Of a stretch of DNA of 64,000 nt, positions 44,724-54,311 are shown in pieces; the first letter of the stretch is position 1, and every line of letters begins with the position of its first letter. Under the pieces are notes generated by a model. The model searched no databases and was not told the DNA's origin. It worked only from the letters and a program-made list of their open reading frames with translations. The position numbers and the translations under genes were made by a program. Origin of the DNA: Platanthera guangdongensis (taxonomy: Eukaryota > Streptophyta > Magnoliopsida > Asparagales > Orchidaceae); assembly GCA_039583875.1 (NCBI GenBank), contig CM077160.1:115215314-115279313 (forward strand), given 5' to 3'.

Positions 44724-46079
44724 ATCTCCCACCAAATTGAAAAAAATCAAATAAGAACTTTATAAATCTTAAGATTAAGATTAGTATTAATTAAGTAGAC
44801 ATTTGTTTTGTTAAGTTTTATCTAATGCATTGTCTAATTGCGGAATATTTTCTCTAACAAAGAATGTAATGTGCAAAAAGTTTTGAATTTTAATTTTTTG
44901 ATTGATTAATTAATTAAACGTACATAAGATTGATTGCTCATTGAGTCGTGTATTTCATGGAGGTTATCAAGATTCTGCGTAAATTATAAAATCGCAGCCA
45001 ACATAGGTGACATCTCAAGAGATACCTTAGTAATTAATATCTCGCAAAGAAAGATTTCTTTGAAAGAAGTTCAGTTTTATCTGTTATGTAGAGATTATAT
45101 AATATGGATGGAAAGAAGGTTTTCTTAACCTTTAAAATTAGTGATCTCAACTATACGGTTTATCAACGACTTTGTTTCTATCACATTGAGCTCAATTTAT
45201 GGGATCTCAAATCACACTGGTTGAGTGTCCTCCATTGGTAGCAACTTATGCGGGTTGCTCATTCCCCTCGTCTACACAAAATCTCTTATGAAGGAATACA
45301 ATTGGTAAGATTATCAGTTAGATTCAATTCTAACTTTAAATAGTTGAGTGATATCATTTCTTTTCTAAAAATACTCCTAGATATAAGGATCTGTTTGGAA
45401 AAGTCCAATGAAATGACAACACCTCTAAGAAGAAAAATATATTATGTGATTAACTTAACATATAACGAATTAGTTACTCAATTATCATCTTAATATCTTT
45501 CTAAATCTTTGGGAAATCCATTGTATACTCTGCTTTTTATCAATTGTCTCAAGTAGGTACTTAAATATCTTAATAAGTAATATTCAATAATTACTATTAT
45601 GATTAAGCGACCTAGTACATTTAGACATATAAAACAGTAATTATATCATCTGAGCATATCTATATTGATTGATAGGATTATTTATATTTTTGCAAAGTTT
45701 CACACTAATATCATAAGAAGTGGTTGAAGGTGTAGTAATAAGTTATATTTGTGTAATATTTTCATAATCAAGTGAAAAAATAATGATGTACTCGTATCAA
45801 TTTTGTTTTGTCTAAAATAATATTTGCTATTTCTAAATCTTTTATATCAAAATTACATGATAAATGATTTTTAAGAATATTAATAATCTTTAATAAAGTA
45901 CTAAAAATTAAAATATCAGCTACATAAAGACAAAGTAACTTTGTCATTTTCATCTTTTTTTGCAAAACGGCATTTATTATATTTGTTAGCCACAAATTCA
46001 AAGGAGAATACAAATAAATCATAAATTTTCAAACCTGCTTTGTTTTGGACCGTTCTAGTGAATAGAAAATCTGTTGATT

Positions 46080-47460
46080 GAGTAAAGCTGTTTAAATAGA
46101 GCTGTTTAAAAAATTGTTTTGAAAAAACAGCAAATGGTTTGGAGCATTTGTGCATAAGTGCTGATCGAATATACCTTTTTCAAAAATATGTTTGGTGGAG
46201 CATCTTTTTGAAAGTTGTTTTTTATTAAAAACACTTGCATATCAGCAATTCAATCATACAATTTTACATCATACAAATTTCATACATGATGCATATCACC
46301 TACAATTGTATTAAGCTATGATAATTCCCAAATACAAGATTAATTAGTAGGGAAGAACGTTGCCTGTAACAACATCTTACTGGTAAACCAAAATAACAAC
46401 AGCTTGCAGGTAAACAAAAATGTGTGTAGGCTCCAGCTAGGAGGCGGCGAATGGGAAGAAATGGGTCAGAATCTGCTCTATCTGCTCGGGAGCTTCTCCA
46501 TTGAGATTCAGTCGAGGCGTGGAGCCCTGGAGGAGAAGAATCCATGGGAAAACCATAGGTGTAGCAGGCTCTAGCGTCGTAGGATAAGAATCACAGGAGA
46601 GCCCTGCAAGGATCGATCCCGCTTGGGAACGAGAGGAAGAAACTAGGAACAAGCAAAACCATAAAAAAATTAAGGATTGACAGCCCCTATATGGATATTG
46701 GCAGCCCAAAGATAATGACAACCTAAAATATGGCTATTGGCAGCCCGATGGATACTGCCAGCCCAAAAATTAAATTTTTAAATAGATATTTTTAGAAATA
46801 GAGTTCAACATGAAAGTTGGATATCTCGACGAGATGGACAACTTTCATGTTGAACACTTTTTCTAAAAATGTAATATAGTAGGCCTATTTTCAAAAGGAG
46901 CGGAACTCGCATAGTTCCGCCCGGGTTCCGCGCCTTTTGAAAATAGGCCTACTATATTACATTTTTAGAAAACGTGTTCAACATGAAAGTTGTAGATCTA
47001 CAACTTTCATGTTTAACACTTTTTCTAAAAATATCATATAGTAGACTTATTTTCAAAAGACGCGTGTTTCACATTTTGAGATGCTATTAGCGATCATATT
47101 ATGCATGTTTTTTTATTATTTTGTTGGGCTGCCAATATTCAGAGCTGGGCTGCCAATATAAATGCCCAAAATTAAAGAACGAAGCACTCGCCTGTAACAT
47201 GAGGAAGAAACTGGGAGCGAGCGAAACCTAAAACAAAAGTGAAGAACGAAGCTCTCACCGTGAACGGGCGGAATGCATGCGGCCCTTTGGGAAGGAATTG
47301 GGTGACAGTTCGCCTAAGTGGAGGATGCAAAAAGCAGCTTTCATGGGAGTCGAATGCGGGGGTTGTGCAGATTATCCAAAGAGCCTTAAAATAGCACTCT
47401 ATTAAAAATGATTTTTTGCTCAGCTGTGTATAAGGAGCTGTCCCCAAAAACTAAAAAATA
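46080..47460. mobile_element. Unclassified insertion with internal foldbacks
   Basis: This block separates the two halves of Cop-5. It shows repeated GGCAGCCC/GGGCTGCC words (46680-46770, 47125-47160), two direct copies of gaggaagaaact-ggaacgagcaaaacct-like sequence (about 46628, 47200), and the cruciform region at 46803-47060. No coding. Terminal repeats could not be fixed. Confidence 0.45.
46803..47017. repeat. Nested inverted repeats able to form a cruciform
   Basis: A 60-bp arm (46839-46898) pairs with 46933-46992 with one mismatch across a 34-bp spacer that itself contains gcggaac/gttccgc. Each outer end also forms its own hairpin from gttcaacatgaaagttg (46803-46855 and 46976-47017). 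A third partial copy follows to about 47060. Confidence 0.9.
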
Positions 47461-47480
47461 GATCTGGAGGATGAAATAAT

Positions 47481-47592
47481 GCTCTATTTGTTTGGGCGTT
47501 TCACAACTCCGTTTTGGGCAAACGCTGCCGGAAGAAGGGTAAACAAATGCTTATTCCATCCGCCAGTGTTGTCCCAAATAAAACCTTAGTCA
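47481..47592. mobile_element. Short MITE-like element
   Basis: Begins gctctatttgtttgggcg and ends in the loose reverse complement cccaaataaaacc. About 110 bp, no coding. Its left end matches the right end of the MITE at 48414-48637. Confidence 0.4.
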
Positions 47593-48413
47593 TACAAATC
47601 TCTTCATCCAAGTCTATATGCGGGAAGGTAATTTTGAAATTCATTTAATGAATAGTTATCTTTTGGATTGATACTATAAAACTATTAACACACGAATGGT
47701 TTGTATTCTAGCTATAGGGGCCTATGGATCTAAATAATCTATCTTTTGTTTTTGAGTGTTATCTTTAGCAACAATAGGAGTCTTACACTTCTCAATAGAA
47801 CCCTCTGCTTTATACTTCTTCTTAAAGATCAATCTACAAGATATGACTTTGCTACTATCAGGTAAATCAATTAGAATTCATATTTTGTTCTCCAATATAA
47901 AATTACTTTTTATGTAAATTGCTTTCTTCCAAAAGAATATTCAAATGAGGACATGGGTTCTACATATGTATTAGGATCTTTTTCAATTAATTTAGGTTCA
48001 TCATATTTAATGGTTCTACATAAGAAGAAGGTGAGGTAGAGCTACTAGAAATTTGAGATAAGTAATTTAATTTATATGAAAATTTATCTTTAATATAAAC
48101 TACATCTCTAGCTTTTAGGATAATGTTAATTGAGATCTCCTAAGTTTGAACAACTCAAATGAGATTTTCTCACTATCTTTTGTATGAGTTCTATTAATAT
48201 AATGAGCAAGAGGTGAGCAGCTTTTCTCTCCAAAAAAGTTTTGGGCACCTGACTCAGCTTGCATAACATTGACCATGTTCATTAAAGTTTGCTTTTTTAA
48301 TTATGCTATACCATCCGATTGAGATGAAAAAAGCAGTGTTTTTTTATGAATAATCTCATGTTCTTGACAAAATTTGATTAATTCATGTGAAATGTATTTT
48401 CCACTTGACCAAG

Positions 48414-48637
48414 GCTTCATTTGGTTCAGCGGTGGCGGGTCGATCCGGCGGGTGGAAACAGAGTGTTCGAATCGAAGGGGGGAGGTGGCTGTTCCAAACG
48501 GAGTTTTTTTGGGGCGTTTCTCAAGGGGGGGGGGGGGTGGAAACAGAGCAAACGCCGCCGGAGGTTCATTTGTTTACCCGCCTTCCGACGGCGTTTGCCC
48601 AAAACGGAGCAGCGAAACGCCCAAACAAATAGAGCCC
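48414..48637. mobile_element. MITE with Harbinger-like ends
   Basis: Left gcttcatttggttcagcgg and reversed right gggctctatttgtttgggcg, bracketed by AAG on both sides (48411-48413, 48638-48640), interrupt Cop-5 integrase. It has a G12-type run near 48526-48538. Its ends resemble the PIF/Harbinger terminus GGCTCTGTTTGG, but the duplication is AAG rather than TTA or TAA. Confidence 0.55.
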
Positions 48638-48960
48638 AAGTTTAAGGGTCTTAATGGAGGATCTTAATTTTCCACATCGTCTTTGAAAATTATGAAGATG
48701 AAAAAACTTCATCTTTTATTTTTAATAAATATAAAAATATTTATAAAAGTTGTAAAATATTTATTTTCATCTCTAGTAGGTTTGATGTTTGAGTCACACA
48801 CATTCGAGTGCAATTCAAAAGACTTGGAAGTTCTTTTTGCTAATTTAAATAGGTTTTTGGAAAATTTTGATTACACACTAATCTCACATTTAGCACTTAG
48901 AAAACATTAATTTTGGGAATGAGATTTAAAGTTATCAATGTTAAATTTCAACAACCTGGC

Positions 48961-50502
48961 ATTGATACCATGTTGAACTTTCTTCAGGTGATCAACGAGA
49001 TAGCCTGAGGCCAAATTAATATTCTCAGGACTATCAACATCACACCTTGATCATGCGGAAATTTTCCTGGACCTTGGAGTTAGCAGGGGTTATCTCAACT
49101 TAAGTTAGTCAACCAGCAACACATGCAACACAATCGTCTTTATTGATAAACAACAAACTTCTTTACAAGGCGAGACATATATGACGAGACATGTTTCACC
49201 AAAACCAATACAGGGAGAGCAAAGACCTATTACAAAGACAAGACCAACAAGCCGCGCGGACTCAAAACACCAAGCCGTCGGTCTACTGCTGTGGAGTCCG
49301 CACAGTCCGCCAGGTCGCCAGACCGCAACCCAAGCCGCGCGGACTATCCCTTATTCCAATGCTAGCTCTAGCCGCTGATCTGCAAGCCGCCTGACCGCGA
49401 GGTCGCCTAGCCGCTTGACCGCGAAGTCGCCTAGCCGCCAGACCGCACAAGCTGCGATGCCGAATAGAACAGTCCGCTTGAAGCAGGCGACTTATTGAAC
49501 CCCGAACCAAGTTGCCAAAGAGAAGACCGTCTGGTCGCTGTCCGCGACCTGCTGTTTACCGTCTGTTGCTTAACCGCAGAGTCCGCACTGTCCCTGACCG
49601 CAATCAGAGCCAAGTCCTGGCTTTCCAGCGCTATCCGCACAACTGCACAGCACAACCCGGTCAACTCAACCAAACCGCGCGGACACCAAAAAGCAGTCCG
49701 CAGCAACTTTTGCGAGCTCAAGGTACTATTCACTTACTTCGGTTGGTTACTTTTTCCTGATGTGACATGAGTCCTATTTATAGGCACGATGATGAGTGTG
49801 GTCACCGCCCTAGCCGATAGGATTACCTACACATCCCGCAGCAAGACGTCTCCGCAGTCCGCGTATACATTCCAGTCCGCCGTGCCTGTGCAAGATAGCG
49901 TCCACCATAGCTTCTCCAAGGCCGGACACAATCGCCAGTCCGCCTTGTCGCCAAAGGGCCAAGCCAGGACCACCACATCCGGACTCCGCAGAAACATTGT
50001 CCGCCAATCCGCGGACACAGCTCCAGCCCGCTTATCCCGAGCCAACAGCCTCGCCACCAAGGCACCTGCCGGACTTAGCGGACACGCCGTTCCAGTCCGC
50101 TCATACTGCGGACAACTCTAGTCTGCATAAACAGCAGACTCGTCCAGTCCGCATATCTTGCAGACTTCTCCAGTCCGCATATCCCGCAGACTACTTCAGT
50201 CCGCATACCCCGAGTCCACAACCATGACAGTAAGGCAGCTGTCGGACTTAGCGGACTCCAGCTCCAGTCCGCACGCAGTTGCAGACACAATCTCCAGTTC
50301 GCTTATCCCCAAACTCGCAACCAAGGCACACAACACTTCTGCCGAGCTTGGCGGACTGAGAAGCAGTCCGCGCTCCACTGCACGATCTTCTCGGACTGAG
50401 CCAAATATGGACTTGGTTCAGAACCAACCAAGTCCACACCACTGGCAACAAGGGCCAGTCCGCACTTACTGGCAGACACTAGATCCAGTCCACCTGTCCC
50501 GG
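48961..50502 (-). repeat. LTR-like region with primer site, rich in GTCCGC
   Basis: The minus strand has TGGTATCAATG (48970-48961) as a primer site after an LTR end GTTCAACA. A poly(A)-signal-like AATAAA on the minus strand lies near 49140, in the R/U5 position. The stretch up to the Gyp-2 insertion (50503) has no gene and is dense in GTCCGC/GCGGAC words. It is read as the 5' LTR of a minus-strand copia whose outer end is displaced by Gyp-2. The owner may be Cop-5, but the LTRs could not be paired. Confidence 0.5.
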
Positions 50503-50555
50503 TGTAACAACCCCCCCTTTTATAAATAATTTAAACCTAAACCTACCCCCACTTA

Positions 50556-50597
<42 letters not shown>

Positions 50598-52531
50598 CAA
50601 ACCTAAACCTACCCCCCTTCTTTAAAAACGAAAACCCGAGCCGACATGATTCCCGCAACCCGCATCCCGCACGAGTTTCGCCCGATCCCGCTCCTTCGGC
50701 CCCGCCTCCGTCTCCCGAGCGCCCGACGGCCCTCTCCTCCGCCTCTAGTGGCCGGCAAATCCCTCCTCCAGGCCCGACGCCCCTTCCTCTTGCTTCCCTG
50801 CCGTCTCCGACGCTTCCCTTGGCTGACAACTCCCGCAACAACCCTTTTCTTGGCCGGCTGCTTCCAAGGAGGACGACCACCCCTTTTTTCCCCTCCTCTT
50901 CTCCTCCTCCGGCCAGTGAGGGCAAAGACGACGTTTCTTCTCCGGCAACCCTAGCTCCTACTCATTCCGGCCGGTGGATTTCGTGAGGGACTCCTAGGGT
51001 TTTGCTCGAAACCCCTTTTCGTGGATTACTGAGCCCAATCTGGTCTCCTTGGGTAAGGAACTCCGCCTCACTCCCATTTTCAGTTTGCTCTAATTTTTAT
51101 TACGCTAATTTCCGCTCCCCAATCGATGTAACCACATCGATTCAACGTGTGTTCGTCGTATATTCGACTAATCCAGTCTTATTTGTGTTTACGGTGCTGC
51201 TCTTCAGGTCTAATGGTGGAATCACTCCAAGCCCCCTCCGAATTAGGGTTTTTTCGCATCCAATCACCGCCAAAATACCCGATCCCTCGCGGTAGCCTCT
51301 TCTCCCCTCACTCTCGAGGGAGGTAAATTCCTAAACTCCTCTTATGTTGTGTAGCGCGGTCATTAAATGCGTGTGCAAGTGTAGGAACCTTATTATTGCT
51401 TTGAAGTACATTTTGATCTTGGAACAGGTTTAGCTAGAGCCGTTAACCTCGCTCGCGCCATTTAGCTGTCGCTAGCGTTTTCGACGTCAGCTTAAGGCAA
51501 GTAGAGAACCCTCTCTCACTTGCAAAACTTTAGATTTAATCTGGATACATGTTTTTTTTACAAATGCTTTTTCTACAAAATTCTGAATTCTCATAATGTT
51601 GACATGACATAACATGATAAGTAACCACCTAAGTACGAAACATAAAGACAAATATGTAGTTGTAAGCAAATCTTTGAATTGTAGCGTCTAACAGGGCATC
51701 TGTCTGCTGACATGGTCACGACAAGCAGGATTACTTTTCTAATAAGACTTGCACCTAGATCTGAACGTGAGCCATGTGCGCCCGCTATAGTACCTACACT
51801 TCATCGATCACAACTTACAACATTTTTTTCATTTGGATATACTTCGGAGTAGGCTAATCTTTCAGAAATGTCTGTTTGACTTGACTTTTGGTATGTTTGG
51901 TTGATTTGTACAAGATAGATCAGTATTTGAATATGTCTGTCTGGTTTTGCTCACATTCTAATTAATTAACTTGCTCAGGTTTAAATCTTAAGTTCTAAGA
52001 CATTTTCCTTCTGTCTTGAATTTGCCTTAAGTTTCGTGACTGCGCCTCCTGCCCCCTGAGCTACTTCCCGTTCAGCTGCAGTTTTGCTTGGAGGTTTTTC
52101 CTTTGTAGTTGCATGCATCAGGTTCTATGTATTTAAATCCTTTACTGTCTGTTCGTCTGTCATGTACTAGTTATGGTAAGTCATTTTCTTTTGTATCATG
52201 GACAATTTCTGGGAGGTTTCTATTGTACTAGATCATTTTATGACATTTTCATTACTATTGTTATTGCATTTATTCATGTTTCAGTACTGTGTATAGCATT
52301 AAATTTTACAAGGAAACACATGTGCATTAAATTTTCACTGTTTTAAAATCTTAAGCGCTTCCGCATATATATTTTTTTAAAAAAACCATAACCTTTTCAA
52401 CAAAATAGGTATTTAAAATTTCAAATTTTCTCTGTATCCGCCTTAGCATTCATGGTTTCTTTTCGCCCATGCCTGTGGCATCACGGCTCGCCCGAAGCGC
52501 ACTCTAACTTTCGTCAAGACAGGTCGTGACA
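50503..52531 (+). repeat. Gyp-2 5' LTR (2029 bp)
   Basis: TGTAACAACCCC to GGTCGTGACA. It contains an (AAT)n tract (about 50558-50596), a GC-rich leader-like exon and a splice-donor-like gggtaagg near 51050. Its first part is closely matched by the right LTR at 57849-57927 plus 63256-64000. Confidence 0.9.
50558..50596. repeat. AAT microsatellite in the Gyp-2 5' LTR
   Basis: About twelve AAT units. In the 3' LTR the same tract was the Cop-6 target and is now split around 57928 and 63255. Confidence 0.9.
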
Positions 52532-52533
52532 GT

Positions 52534-52544
52534 TGGTATCAGAG
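52534..52544 (+). promoter_or_regulatory. Gyp-2 primer-binding site
   Basis: TGGTATCAGAG, exact initiator-tRNA-Met complement, two bases after the LTR. Confidence 0.93.
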
Positions 52545-52937
52545 GCAGGTTTAGCTCAAAAAAAAGGGAAAACGAAGTATTTTGAAATTATCAAGTATTT
52601 TAAATTCTATTATGTAAATATAGGAACATACATCATATCTCACTCACCCTGTCATTATTTGTTGTTCGCGACTGAAACATTGCACACACTCACTCATAAT
52701 CATGAGTAGTATGCACACGAATGTTAAGAGGTTATGAACAAACTTAACATTTTTGTGCATATGAATTTCGACTAGTGTTTACACCGCTTGCGAATATTAA
52801 ATTGTACGGGCGGTTTAATATTTTCAAGTGCGATGACATTAGAATCATAATATGCATGCCATGTTAAGTGATATGAACGCTTAATATGACATGTGTATCC
52901 ATTCATGAACATTCGTAGGAATGCATTTTAGACATAA

Positions 52938-54210
52938 TTGCATTGCATGCATAACATAACTCATTACACAAATGTTAAGTCTACTCCTCCTGCCAGAGCA
53001 ACTTCTGGAGATGCCACTGCCCAGCTGTTGAGGCAGATTCTCGAGCGTCTCACTCGCTTAGAGGAAGATCGTCGAACTCCTGACACAGCTCCTGATTTTG
53101 GCAGCGCAGGGACAGCTGGAGTCACTGCTATCGCCGCTCTTGGAACCACCCCTCTTGCACCTGGTTCAGGAACTGGCTTGCTTACTGACACCCTGGTGGT
53201 CCCGCTCATGCCAGGTCTAGTTGCTCCTCCTGTAGTGATGACATATACGCTGATGTTCAAGAGGCCGAATCCGCCGTCCTTCAATGGCAGTCGTGATTTC
53301 TTCGTCATTTCAGAGTGGCTCTCCCAGATGGAAAAGCACTTCGAGTATGCCGGTGTCCCTGAGGCATAAAAGGTTCATCTTGCGGGCTACCAGCTGACCG
53401 AGGATGCATACACCTGGTGGCTTCAGCGCCGCAGTCTCCCCAATTCTTCCGCTATGACCTGGGAGCAGTTCAAGAATGCGCTCATGGAAAAGTTTTTTTC
53501 GTCCGTGGAGCGAGACAAGTTAGCTGAAAGGTTCCTGACCCTTCAGCAGCCCGGCAGGACCGTGACTGAATATGAGATAGAGTTCTCTCGTCTATCTCTC
53601 CTTGCCGCATAGTTCGTGTCCGATGAGTCCAAGAAGATCAGTCGTTTCGTGAAGGGCCTCCGACATGACTTCTGCCAGCATGTGGTAGCCTACGGCTCCA
53701 CCACCTACGCCGATACTATTGGGGCCGCCTTGAAGGTTGAGGCTATTGAGTTGGACCGCACTGCCAAGAAAGTTCAGCATGGTACGAGCAATGCCGCTGC
53801 ACCTGACCACAAGCGTAAGAGTGCTCCACCCCAGGAGCAAGGTCCCAAGTTACAGGAGGTGTGTGCCTACTGCCATAAAGTTGGACATACCATCCTAGTC
53901 TGCCGCTCCCTCCTAAAGAAGCAGAATATGGTTGTGGCCGCACAACAACCCCGGGTTACGCTTGCCTCTGCCTCCTCCGTCTGTACTTACTGCAAGAAAT
54001 CAGGTCACATGGTGGGAGATTGTCGCCGCAAGATGAATACCTGCTTCAGATGTGGGCAGTTTGAATATCAGATTAAAGATTGCCCCGTGAAGGAAAGCCC
54101 GATCCCCACTCAGCCTCTGCAGGCTATTTCTGGTGCGCAAGATAAGGGCAAAGCTATGTTGAACGTCACCACTCAGGGTGAGGCGCTCGCATCTACCTCT
54201 GTCATCTCTG
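52938..54210 (+). pseudogene. Gyp-2 gag
   Basis: The start is uncertain; the first in-frame ATG is used. It has a coiled N-terminus QLLRQILERLTRLEEDRR, a retrotransposon gag core (NPPSFNGSRD, WLSQMEKHFEYAGVPE, YTWWLQRR, FKNALMEKFF, GRTVTEYEIEFSRL) and three CCHC-like knuckles: CAYCHKVGHTILVC, CTYCKKSGHMVGDC and CFRCGQFEYQIKDC (the last lacks the His). Gag forms the particle and binds RNA. In-frame stops TAA at 53367 and TAG at 53610 break it; both frames otherwise agree. It ends at a GT-AG intron rather than at a stop. Confidence 0.88.
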
Positions 54211-54311
54211 GTATGTTTTATGTAAAGTTTTTTTTATTAATTTCCTGCATTTTTTCATTTGTTGCCTCAGTGTCAAATAATCTTGAATGTGCCCGTAATG
54301 TTCATTTCTAG
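54211..54311 (+). other. 101-bp GT-AG intron between gag and protease
   Basis: Donor gtatgt, T-rich interior, acceptor tttctag. The gag and protease frames differ by exactly 101 modulo 3, and the split codon G|GG joins SVISG to SFRVKNNW. The unspliced frame meets TAG at 54309-54311, so protease and pol would need splicing or frameshifting. Confidence 0.7.

Larger units (their letters stand above)
44724..48960 (-). mobile_element. Cop-5: degraded minus-strand copia pieces
   Basis: From right to left on the minus strand: integrase end with NRTHTKDSEKISFELF (about 48130-48220) and a decayed GIIHKKTPPYS-like stretch near 48300-48380. Then comes RT with LLCLYVADILIF (about 45900-45945, catalytic YVDD changed to YVAD) and NFDIKDLEIANIIL, then RNase H traces (LISRSIFRKEMISL, about 45360-45410). 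Insertions between 46080 and 47600 and at 48414-48637 separate the pieces. Gag was not found. It is an old relic. Confidence 0.65.

Noticed and set aside
49181..50529. Multiple overlapping open frames of 60-120 codons on both strands
   Set aside because: GC-rich LTR-like sequence with GTCCGC clusters leaves frames open by chance; no frame matches a protein family.
50646..50954. Open frames of about 100 codons in the Gyp-2 LTR, repeated at 63310-63636
   Set aside because: Present in both LTRs but frame content differs between them; treated as untranslated LTR sequence.
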